Shown: in pieces, positions 46,016 to 56,748 of the stretch
How positions within the stretch are numbered: the stretch's first letter is position 1
How the letters are laid out: each line of letters starts with the position of its first letter
Source: Riptortus pedestris
Lineage: Eukaryota; Arthropoda; Insecta; Hemiptera; Alydidae
Reading direction: 5' to 3'
DNA length: 64,000 nt
Assembly: GCA_019009955.1 (NCBI GenBank)
Contig: CM032233.1
Location: 112,826,001-112,890,000, forward strand
Translations under genes and position numbers: made by a program
Notes under the pieces: generated by a model
Told to the model about the DNA's origin: nothing
What the model saw: the letters and a program-made list of their open reading frames with translations, nothing else
Databases searched by the model: none

Positions 46016-46989
46016 ATGTCATCAACGCCATTCAATAAAAATATGAAGTTCAATGGTGGTCACTTATCATGCGATAGCGCCGAAGAACGCCCGGATTAGG
46101 GGTTCTAACACGTTTGGATTTTTAAAAAAAATCACACGGCTTTACCAGTGAATTTGAAAGTCATTACAATTAATGCACACCAGCAACTTTTTTAATATAT
46201 GTGCATTCTATCAAACATTCTAATTATTTTTGGAATTTGGACCTATTTAGTTCAACAAGTACAATACTACAGGATGAATTAATACGAAAAGTATATGTTC
46301 TTACCTATTTGGGCTTTGTGAATTATATTCAAACACGGTCTCAATAAGCTACCAATCTGTTATCTAATCAATAGCGCTATTGTGTACTATTTGTTTTAAA
46401 GGTAAGCCAGCTTTTTCCTCAATAGCGGAACACGGGAAATTAAAGCTTTTTGTTTAAAACGCAATATAATGACGAAAACAAAAAACGAAGGCCCGGATTG
46501 GAGAATGTTTGAGCCGAGCAATTACAGCCGAGCAAATAAAAGTATTGCTTTGATTCATGCACGTTCATCAAATCAATTTCGTTTGAGTGTAGATTTTAAA
46601 AGCAATTTATACTGCAGTGGGCTCGTAATAGGTATTGGAGCTGCATTTCACAATAACGATATTGACTCTCGCTTTGAATTACAGATCTTTTCGAGAGGGA
46701 CAGGGTGAGGGAGTGGCGAGATGATAGAGAGAGGAGGCAGGGTTTTATTTTATTTTAACATTAATAAAATAACAGGGCTAAGTAATTTAAAATAGCCCCA
46801 ATAGCATATTCTCCGAACTTGAGATTATCATTACAAACGCAATTTATCACCACTTCCATTTTATCCATTCTAGGAAAAGGAAAGATTAATTCCACGAGTG
46901 AATTTATAAACCTAAGCCCTTTAGTCTCAGTAGCTTCAATATCACTTGTAATCAACTTTATTTTACAAGCTATTTCATTTACACGATTA
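46016..46989. other. No gene assigned
   Basis: Unique DNA. The 79-codon plus frame 46469-46708 (LIHARSSNQFRLSVDFKSNL) has balanced composition but no known motif and no clear splice borders. Confidence 0.35.
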
Positions 46990-47458
46990 GTATTTTTGGA
47001 GATTTCCCTGAAGGGAAATCAGCTATTGAGGATGTACTCATGAGGCCATTTTCGAAGAATGGCAATCGATCCTACCCAGGAGACGAGGAAAATGACATCT
47101 TTTCAAATTATTATGTATATAACTAAGCTCAAACAATTTGTGCTCGGATTGATTTGGAACTCATTTTAATTTAATCTTCTAAACTAAAATTTCTATTTCT
47201 CAAGTCGTCTCCAATTACCTGGCTTGGCCCTTACAGAAAAACAATACTCCCAAATGGAAAGTGTCATTTACAGATTGAAGCCTAACTATAAAAATAATAT
47301 CATTATTCAGAAAATAATGATTTCCCGGAGACTGCCTGGTACCTTAGTATATATATAATTTTGAACGGAACTCATCTTCGTCATCCCCTGGACATTTGAG
47401 GAAATATTTTGAAAATCCCATGAAATCCATGAGTACAACCTAAGGGAAATATTCTAAA
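46990..47458. mobile_element. HINE end fragments around a Helitron 3' fragment
   Basis: 46999-47110 is a plus left end (GATTTCCCTGAAGGGAAATC). 47115-47347 resembles the last part of the Helitron 27984-29772 and ends TACCTTAGTATATATA. 47350-47458 is a minus-oriented HINE end (TTGAACGGAACTCATCTTCG). Confidence 0.65.
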
Positions 47459-49204
47459 ATACTATTCATGGGAATTAAATAGCATATAAGATAAAGTTGA
47501 TTACAAGTGATCATGAAGCCGCTGAGACTAAAGCTTTTGATTCTCTCGTTGCAATTCAACATTTCTTTAACGTTAGGCAAATGGTTATTATTTGAACTAA
47601 TATTACTCTAGACAGTAAGGGCAAAATCCCAAAATGAAGGTATAGACATTACCTTTTTCAAGTGTATGCAGTGGAAGAGTAAAGAGAATATTAATGATAT
47701 CAACTTTCGGTGGGCTGCAAACGAGCCAAAATAAACTGACATTTTATTTTTGGTGAGAAAATAATAAAATTCGCCAAGATTAAGAAATAAGTCATTCCAA
47801 GTATTGCCATGTGAGCCTGTGTATCAAGTAACCAACTTGATTTCAAAAAGAATAAATAAATAGATTCAAGAAAAGTGTTAAAAGAGCAAACAAGTGCTAT
47901 CATGGTTAAAATTTAAGACAACTTCATTTTTTATTAAAATTTAAGTATTTACAAGAATTCGCTGTATTTTGTTTGTTGTAGGGAAATGAAAATCTTTTTT
48001 TCAAAGCAGTAGTTTTAAATATTCTAAGCACTTTAACTAAAGCAAATAAATAGGAAAAAAGATTTATTAGCTCCGACTGGAGCCTTTTACGGCTGAGCCT
48101 TTATGACACGAAGCTTGGCTAATGTCTTTGTCTGAGCTGAAAAAACTCAAGCCTTTAAGGATTGAAGCTCTTAGCCTTCCGCCTCAGCTCTATTACAAAA
48201 CTTGAATAAACGTAGATCTGTTCTTAATCAACACCCACTATTCGAAATAATCATTTGCCCTTTTATTCAAAATTATAATTCATGTTAATTATTATTTATT
48301 ACCACGTAATAATAATCGTATCAACTTTCTTGTCAAATGATGGCGAAACATCAATAGTAGTTATTTTAAAGACATTCTTTGCTTTTGTTCAGTTATACAT
48401 TGAAAATAATGATTTATGCCCCCGAAGTATATAAATAAAATTCTTACAGGAACTAAAAATGTCCACAGCTATCCACCAAAAATATAAATATATTTGCACC
48501 ATGGTGTTTCGGCCTATATTAACCATCTTCTGATAAACATGTAATATACATTGCATTGTCAACATTAAAATATATAATTCAGGATAAATGGGGCACATAT
48601 ATCATGACATATAACAGGAAATATTATAATAATTATTGTACCTCTATATGAATAACAAAATATTAATAATACGTATTAGGAGCATGAGCAGCTCTTTGTC
48701 AATATAAATTAAAAAAATAAATGTAAATAGCCAACTTATTTACAACTCATTACATTACAATAGGACCAAAAACCATTATTCAGTAACGGCCGATAACAAA
48801 ATTACAAGTATTTATATTGGGGATATTCAGACACGAATCATTATGCTTGTCTAAAAAATTAACCACTTTGCCTGTTGAATGTCTTGGCTTCAGTTATGTC
48901 TTAACCACCTTTTTTTGGTCAACATTAACATGGTGTTAATAAATCGCCCACTTCCTATCATAACCATAATGAGGCAACTAGAAATATGTTCACTAACATC
49001 AGAACTAAGGAAGTGGCATAACTCTGGAAAGTTCAATGAACTCCCGGAAGAATAGCTATTTAGAATATAATAACAGACGGCATCGACGAATATTTTAGTG
49101 AAGCTTATTAATTACAGCCTAAATTTCACATATGTGAAATGGCAATTTCATTCATGACTTACCTCACAAATACCTGAATAATCATGGTAACTGGTAATAG
49201 CAAA
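47459..49204. other. Unique AT-rich stretch with a possible Penelope-type motif
   Basis: No gene. On the minus strand near 48535, AGAAGATGGTTAATATAGGC followed by CGAAACACC resembles a motif often seen in Penelope-like terminal regions. 48060-48200 repeats CTGAGC/GCCTTT motifs irregularly. Confidence 0.3.
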
Positions 49205-49311
49205 TTCATCCACTGGGTAGGATCGGTGGCTATTGGAATAATATTACGAGCAATCGAATCATGAGAAAAAGTTCAGTAGCTGGTGCCCTTAAAGGGACGA
49301 AATCGTCTAAG
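49205..49311 (-). mobile_element. HINE solo end, diverged
   Basis: CACTGGGTAGGATCGGTGGC, ATCGAATCATGAG, CCCTTAAAGGGACGAAAT. Only the terminal 100 bp. Confidence 0.65.
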
Positions 49312-49496
49312 AATATAATGGACGATATTTACGAAAATATATACTAACAGTATTTGACTGAGAGAAAACAAAAATTTATTATTTTTTTTACGCAGGTCAC
49401 ATCAGCTCACTTAACATATTCAGAATTAAGTATCTTAATATGAATAATTACAAAGTATAATATGACAACAACCAACTATCTATGATTTTTAGAAGA

Positions 49497-49609
49497 ATTC
49501 CCTTAAGGAAAATCAGCTATTGAGGTTGTATTCGTGACGCGATTTCGAAAAATTTCTTGAAATGCCCATCGATCCTACCCAGTGGGTGAGGAACACGAGG
49601 TCCTTTAAA

Positions 49610-49675
<66 letters not shown>

Positions 49676-50223
49676 CTCTTAACGCACTAGCGGTCGAAAT
49701 TTTTGATTGATCGTGACGAAACTTGACATTTATACGTTTTATGTAAAAATATAGAACAGGTTCGGGGGGTGTAGAGAGGGGGGGAATTTCGAAAATTCGA
49801 AATATATCCTTTGTTATACGTTGGATCGAAAAAGTGTGCAGAAAGAATCTTATAAGTAATGATATATAAGCATTGTACGTAAAACTAAAGATCAGGTTCG
49901 GTTACGGCTGAAATCGTACTAGGGGGTGGGGCAGGGGAACTTTGAAATACCTCCAATTATATGGATTATTATACTTCTAAATGTCTTTAACTGCATATTT
50001 TCTTTGAAATGAGGGGGTAAGGTTAGCCATGTGAAATTAAAGCCTTGGCTTAGCACAAAGTGGACGTTAATTTATAACAATACAAATCGTACTTTGTTGT
50101 TTTCAGTCTTCAGAATCCCAAACTTCTACTCTTCGGATTTTTATTTAGGTAATTAGGGAATATGTGGTGTGATGAAATAGTTAGTGTGTCAGACAAGCAC
50201 GTTGGAAATCTGCCTAATTTACG
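49497..50223 (+). mobile_element. HINE element, rearranged
   Basis: Left end GAATTCCCTTAAGGAAAATC, TA core 49613-49672, CGCACTAGCGGTCGAAATTT. The CAGGTTCG...GGGGG block occurs twice (49757 and 49890). Ends at TTGGAAATCTGCCTAATTTA; the hairpin is lost. Confidence 0.78.
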
Positions 50224-50654
50224 GATCTTATTTTTTAGATTAATTTGAGGTTTTATTTTTTAAAGAATGTGTAGGATTAGATTATTAAAGGTATTAAATA
50301 TTATAAAGGAAAGTGTATCTCCAAAATGCTTATTGTCTTTGGGAACAATCCACTTATTAAGATGGAGAACACACAGTATCATGTGGAAACAATGTTGTTT
50401 ACCTGAGTAAAGCTTTGAAGTAAATGTTGTTTCTGAAGGCAGATATCTCATACAAAGTTCAAATCATATACCAGTGAATAATCCTTTATGTTCTAAAACG
50501 TCTGCCTTTGTAGAAATGGTAAGTGTACTGACACTGACAGTCTTGTGATACACATCATACAGATTCACAAATTATAAGGGAAGGTTAATTATGAAGACTA
50601 AGAAGGGCACTTGGAAAACTAATTATGCCAAATCGATCCTTTTTTAGGAGAATT
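50224..50654. other. No gene seen
   Basis: AT-rich unique DNA. Confidence 0.45.
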
Positions 50655-51292
50655 GCCTTCAGGGAATTCAGTTATTGAGGTTGTAGTCATAACAACCTTT
50701 TCACAAGTTTATATTATAATATTTTTTTTTCTATATATTTTAACATATTTCCCTTAAGGGAAATAAGCTATTGAGGTCTTACTCAAACCACGATTTTAGA
50801 CAACTTTCCTCAAATATCCATCGATCCAACCTTCGAGATGACGTGAGTTTGGAAATGACCGAAAAAAATGTCGACCGCTAGAGCGTTAAAAGACAAACAT
50901 ATATATACTAGCGGACCCGACAGACGTTGTCCTGCACGATATTTCAAGCGAATAGGATATTAAATTAAATAATATTATGTTTAAAACAAAAGCTACTTTA
51001 CTATATCTCGTTTATACTTTCTTGTACGACAAAAGTGAATATATGAAAAGTTACTTTAAATAAAAAAATAAACAACTTTTATTCTGTTCATATTTGCCGG
51101 AAAACCAATAGGAAACGAAATATCGATATTTTTAATTTTAGGCCTCCCTTACAACCCCCACTCCTACTCCATTTGCCGGGCTAATTTGTGAATCTAAACC
51201 ATCCTGGGTGTCACCCAAACGCATACAAAAAAATTCATTCAAATTGGTCCAGCCTTTTAGGAGAAGTTCAATGACATACACACGTACAGTAG

Positions 51293-51367
<75 letters not shown>

Positions 51368-51551
51368 AAGTTAAATTACTTAAATGAATAAATTATAAAC
51401 CCGTTTTATTTTAATATGTTATGTTATATACATTTTTAACGGGCCTCATTTTTGTCATCTGGGAAGGTTAGATGGGTAACTGACAAAATTTTTCGAAAAT
51501 TGCGTCATAAGTACAATCTCAATAGCAGATTTCCTTTGAGGGAAATATGGT
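50655..51551. mobile_element. HINE fragments of both orientations with a Helitron in the core
   Basis: Two plus left-end fragments (50655-50735; 50742-50845, TTTCCCTTAAGGGAAATAAG) run straight into a minus-oriented core flank (GACCGCTAGAGCGTTAAAAG, 50873-50893). A Helitron follows, then (TA)n 51296-51349, (GT)n and the minus end to GAGGGAAATATGGT near 51551. Confidence 0.72.
50908..51293 (-). mobile_element. Short Helitron in opposite orientation
   Basis: On the minus strand it runs from TCTACTGTACGTGTGTATGT at 51293 to GACAACGTCTGTCGGGTCCG then CTAG at 50911-50908, followed by T. TC at the 5' end, a 3' structured end and CTAG are canonical. It shares the internal GGAGTGGGGGTTGTAAGGGA segment with 5744-7696 but has a different 3' end. 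Confidence 0.8.
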
Positions 51552-51933
51552 AAAAAAACAGGTTCAACATTATAGATATAGAATAATAGATGACAGCAGA
51601 AGGGTAAAATTATATAATAGATGGGTGTTATATGAAAGCTAAAAAAAGGCTCTTTTTTTTTTTTTATTTTGACGTGGAACTTCAGGAGAAATTGTATAGT
51701 GATTCATTTTCGTTTCAGTCTGCCTTCAGAAAGAAAATATATGTTCCGAAGTGTCGGCAACATTGTAGCATTACTCACTCCCCTTCTGTGACTGACATCC
51801 ACAGTAAATATATATTATCAGTTCGTGTTTACAGTTATCTCTATCACCAACGAATGACGATATTTCAAATCACGTGAGTCCATGGAATTAAGCGTGGTAG
51901 TAGAATTAAGATCAATGAGCCTTCTCTACAAAA
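51552..51933. other. No gene assigned
   Basis: 81-codon plus frame 51632-51877 begins with a poly-F run from a T tract; no known motif. Confidence 0.35.
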
Positions 51934-52975
51934 CGTCTGTCACACAGGGGCAGCGTAAACTTAGCAGATTTCCTACGTGAAGTTTTACAATAGATAAATC
52001 TACGTACTGCTAACACAACACCACCGTGAATATTAAGTGAATAAATACAAACGGAAATGATAAATATTTCAGTAAATTTTAATAGCCTCCCTACGGAAAG
52101 CGTCTGAATTGTAAACAAACAGGTCAGCCAGCCTCTCACAGCTGAACAGATAGACAATGAAACATATCAAGATATAACACATTAATTTTATTGAAAACTA
52201 TTTAGTATCTCTGTACTGTAATTTATAATGAATAAGAATCATTTTTATCTCAATCACTCAAATTTTAGTAATCCGAGAACTAAAGACGGGGTAAGGGGCG
52301 ATCAACCGGACTTATTTGCACGTATCTCGTAGTATAAAGATCTTTTGAAAACAATATTTGGTATTTAAGCTTCGAATAAAGTAGTTTATTATATAACAGA
52401 GTATTGTTTATGTGACATAAGTAGAATTCGGGGTTTGCTGAAAGTCGAATACTGAAAAATGTTAATATTCAAGATGTTAGTAATAATAAGAGAATACGTT
52501 TGTTGTTTGTTTCTTATGTTTTAGGACGAAAACCTACTAGGTTTTTACGATAGTATCTATAACTTTTGTTTTTAATAAGTACCTGCACATTCAGAGTAAA
52601 CTGTGCTTATGTAGATAAAGGATATTGTTATATCCTGATTTATATCGCTATTTAAAATTTAACGATATATCCGACCATACACCAATTTTTTTAATACAAA
52701 TTTGTAGTTTTTTAGTTTAAATTTCTTTGCACAAATTTTTAATTTTCGTAAAATTAAATAATTTATCTAGTTCTTTGGGGTCATCCCAAATGCTATATTA
52801 TTGGAAATATTGCATATTTTTTTTCGATAATTGTATACGTATGGCATATAATAAGAGAGTAAATGTATTAAACAATATTTATAGTACATTTAATTTGCAA
52901 TAAGATTGGTTCAATATAATGTGTCAATACGACTTATAATAACGGAAATATTTAGAAATTTCCGGATGTATTAAA
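51934..52975 (-). mobile_element. HINE element split by an 11-bp-TSD insertion
   Basis: Starts CGTCTGTCACACAGGGGCAG, runs to TTAATATTCAAGATG, is interrupted at 52494-52847, then resumes with TATAGTACATTTAATTTGCA and is lost near 52975. Confidence 0.8.
52483..52858. mobile_element. Unclassified 354-bp insertion
   Basis: Insert 52494-52847 between copies of ATAATAAGAGA (52483-52493 and 52848-52858) inside a HINE copy. AT-rich, no obvious inverted repeats beyond ATACG and no poly-A tail. Confidence 0.6.
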
Positions 52976-53033
52976 TCTTTTAAAAAATATTCTTGGTTTA
53001 AATTATAGACCTACACGTCTGAAGGATGTTTTA

Positions 53034-53291
53034 ACAGATGATTTACTTTAAGGAAAATCAGGTATTGAGGTTATACTCATGACGCCATTTTCGAAAAATT
53101 TCTTCAAATGTCCCTTGATCCTATCTAGCAGATGACGAAAATGAGGCCGTTCAAAATTGTTTATATATATTTTTAGCACATTTCCCTTAAAGGAAATCAG
53201 CTATTGAGGTTGTACTCATGACGCGATTTTCTAAATTTTTCTTCAAATGTCCATCGATCCTTCCTAGATGACGAAAATGAGATCCGTTGAA

Positions 53292-53349
<58 letters not shown>

Positions 53350-54499
53350 CTGCTACCGCTCTAGCGGTCGCAATTATTGTTTAATCGTTACCAAAATCGA
53401 CATTTAGTCGTTTTATGTAAACAAAGATTAAGTTCGTTAACGGCTGAAATCGGGTCAGGGGGAGGGGGGGTTTAGAGGGAGGATTTTCGAAAATTCGAAA
53501 TATCTCCGTTATTATGCATCGGATCAAAAAATTGTATAAGACCAATCTTATTGCAAATTAAATGTACTATAAATATTTAAATACAATACAAATACATTTG
53601 TTCTCTATCTTGAACATTAACCGAGATATTTGCATTTTTATGAAGTCTATGGGGCATGTGGTGGAGGGGTATGTTCGGATTAGTTCGGCCGTTTCCGTTA
53701 GCTGTTCGGGTCAGGTGGAAGCTTTCTCTAACCTTACCTGTCGTTTCTAACCTTACCTTACCTTCCTTACTTTGTGAGATTTATGCAAATACGTTCTGTT
53801 CATCCACCCCCCCCCCTTCTTTAGTTCTTGGACTACTAAAATTTGAGTTATTAAAATATAAATTATTCTTACAATTCAGAACCCGTTTCAGCTGGGAATT
53901 TATTAAAATTAACTGAAAGATTTCTCATTACCCTTTGTATTTACTCACGATGGTGTTGTGTTACCAGTATGCAGATTTCTTTATTATAAAACTTCACATG
54001 GGAAATCTGCTTAGTTTACGCAGCCCCTGCGTGACGGACTTTTGCCTGTTTCCGCTTATCGTTACCAAACTTGCTATATTATCGTTTTGCGTAAAAAGAA
54101 AGATCAATTTTGTTAACTGCTGAAATCGGACCAGGGGGAGGGGGGTTAGAGGGTGAGGCTTTTGAAAATTCGAAATATCTCCGTAATTATGAGTCGGATC
54201 GAAAAATTGTGCTTATCCATTCTTATTGCGAATGTTATTTTCTAGAAATGTTGATATATAGATTTATTCTATAACTTGTATATTAATTTAGATATTAGCA
54301 CTTTTTAGTTTTCAGTCTTCAATAAACCCCACTCCTACTCACGTCACATATGAAATACTCAGTTACCATATATAATGAAATATTCTATTTGAAACTTTAA
54401 TACCAAATATGGTTCTCATTGAACTTTTACTTTTTAAGATAAATGCACATACGTGGGAAATCTGTTTAGTTGACGCAGCACCTGCCTGATGAACTTTAT
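53034..54499 (+). mobile_element. Tandem run of three HINE copies
   Basis: 53034-53170 left-end fragment; 53178-54039 complete long copy (AGCACATTTCCCTTAAAGGA to GCAGCCCCTGCGTGACGGAC, TA core 53296-53344); 54044-54499 right half ending GCAGCACCTGCCTGATGAAC. All in the same orientation with only a few T between them. Confidence 0.85.
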
Positions 54500-55057
54500 T
54501 TATTTATATACAAGATGAATAGAATCTTATAAAATTGTCAATTATTACATAAATCTATAAAAGATTTATCATAGAAATCAGTCAAAAAATAATTTGTGAT
54601 CAGGAGGTGTACATTGTCTCTTTAAGGTGGGACAATTTATTGTATATCATTTATAAGGCTGGTTCTAATGGCATTCTTTAATAAATTTGTATCTCAATAA
54701 AAAAATAAAAAAAGTATGTTATTTATTTAGAGTGGCGTTAAGATTGTTATCGATATTAATTCATTTTGTATTATTAATTATAAAAAGGGATTTTATAATA
54801 AATATTTATAGAAATTGACATCATTTTATAAAGAATGTATTATATAAGCATAAATGTAAAGCATGTATTATATAAAGAAATTTATTGACATAATATTAGA
54901 AAATTGTTTATAGAAGCCAAAACTAACTGACGTATTCTATTATGTTATGCTTACATTATATGGACACAAACACATTTCATATTTATATTCTTCCGTCCGA
55001 AACGTTTTCTCACACTTGTTCTCCAACCCTGGTGCTGATTAACCTTCTTTTCTGACC

Positions 55058-55130
<73 letters not shown>

Positions 55131-55134
55131 GAAA
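54500..55134. other. AT-rich DNA ending in (TA)n
   Basis: No gene seen. (TA)n with one GA interruption at 55063-55127 lies directly before the next HINE copy. Confidence 0.6.
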
Positions 55135-55725
55135 GTCCGTCACGCAGGGGCTGCGTAAACTAAGCAGATTTCCCACGTGAAGTTTTACAATAGAGAAATT
55201 TCACGAGAGGCGAGCAATCAAGGAAACGGCCGAACGAGCTTTTGGCGGGAAAGTCACTCTCGTCCATTAGCCGTCGATTTAATAAAAATGCAAATATATC
55301 GGTTAATATTCAAGATAGAGAAAAAATGTATATAACAATATTTATAGTAAATGTAATTTGCAATAAGATTGACTCTGTACAATTTTTCGATCCGACGCAT
55401 AGTAACGGAGATATTTCGAATTTTGGAAATCCTCTCCTTTAAACCCCCCCCCCTCCCACTGGTCCGATTTTAGCTGTTAACAAACTTGATCTTTCTTTTT
55501 ACATAAAACGACTAAATATCGAGTTTGGTAACGATTAAACAAAAATTGCGACCGCTAGAGCGGTAACACACACATAAATATATATATATATATATATATA
55601 CAGTTTTGAACGGACCTCAATTTCGTCATCTACTAGGTAAGATCGATGAACATTTGAAGAAAAATTTCGAAAATTACGTCACGAGTACAACCTAAAAAGC
55701 TGATTTCCCTTAAGGGAAATCTGCT
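55135..55725 (-). mobile_element. HINE/DINE-1-like element, complete short form
   Basis: 591 bp, GTCCGTCACGCAGGGGCTGC to AAGGGAAATCTGCT. Followed at 55738-55812 by the core flank of another minus copy (GGCCGTTAGAGCTTTAAGAG, GATCGGCCCTCATTTTCGTC), so it appears nested in an older HINE copy. Confidence 0.9.
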
Positions 55726-55988
55726 AAAAATCTCGGCCGTTAGAGCTTTAAGAGGCAAACTCACGCATACATATATATAATTTTGATCGGCCCTCATTTT
55801 CGTCATCTATATAGGATCAAACATTAGAATTGGAAACCTTGTGCTTGAAAAAGTGAAGGAGTTTTGTTACCTAGGGAGCATCAGATTACAATGATAGTAG
55901 AGCTGAAGTTGATAGAAGAATTGCACTTGGTACACAAGCCTTCCAAAATAAAAGAAGCATTTTAACTAATAAGCATGGATACCAAAAA

Positions 55989-56701
55989 GTCCGTCACGCA
56001 GGGGCTGCGTAAACTAAGCAGATTTCCCACGTGAAGTTTTACAATAGAGAAATCTGCCTAATAACAACTGTAGTAGTAAGTAACCTCTAAACCTTAAACA
56101 TTATTTAGGGCGTAATAACCCAGTAGTTTTTCGCCCCAAAAAACAGTTAACCTAACCTCTCTAAACCTATTCACGAGCGACGAATAGTTATCGAAACGGC
56201 CGCCTGAGCTCTCGGCGGAAAGTCCGAATATAGTCACTCCTGCCGACCACACACAGAATACAAATGCAAATATCTCGGTTAACATTCAAGATACAGAATA
56301 AATGTATAGAACAATATTTATAGTATATTTAATTTTCAATAAGATTTATTCTAGACAATTTTTCGATCCGACGCATAATAACGGAGATATTTTGAATTTT
56401 CAAAAATCCCCCCCTCTATACCCCCCCTCCCACTGGTCCGATTTCAGCCGTTAACGAACTTGATCTTCTTTTTTACATAAAACTATTAAATTCCGAGTTT
56501 GGTAACGATAGAAGCAAAATTGCGACCGCTAGAGCCTTTAACAGACAAATATACATATATATATATATATATATATTAATTTTGAACGGACCTCATTTTC
56601 GTCATCTACTGGGTAGGATCGATGGACATTTGAAGACATTTTTCGAAACTCGCATCATGAGTACGACCTCAATAGCTGATTTCCCTTAAGGGAAATCTGC
56701 T
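55989..56701 (-). mobile_element. HINE/DINE-1-like element, complete, inserted in the LINE
   Basis: 713 bp, GTCCGTCACGCAGGGGCTGC to AAGGGAAATCTGCT, with A5 on each side. It interrupts the LINE frame between ...NKHGYQK and RFAKSV; paralogue 41010-41030 lacks it. TA core about 56550-56574, module GAGCTCTCGGCGGAAAGTCC. Confidence 0.95.
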
Positions 56702-56748
56702 AAAAAGGTTTGCTAAGTCTGTTGTATGGAGTGTACTTCTTTACGGGA

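Noticed and set aside
46469..46708. 79-codon plus-strand frame as a gene
   Set aside because: Composition is fair but there is no homology I recognise, no exon borders and no neighbouring coding sequence.
51934..52160. Minus-strand frames in HINE arms (for example 52157-51912, 43875-44105, 56094-56285)
   Set aside because: The same residues recur wherever the HINE arm recurs, with stops at different places; no conserved coding frame.
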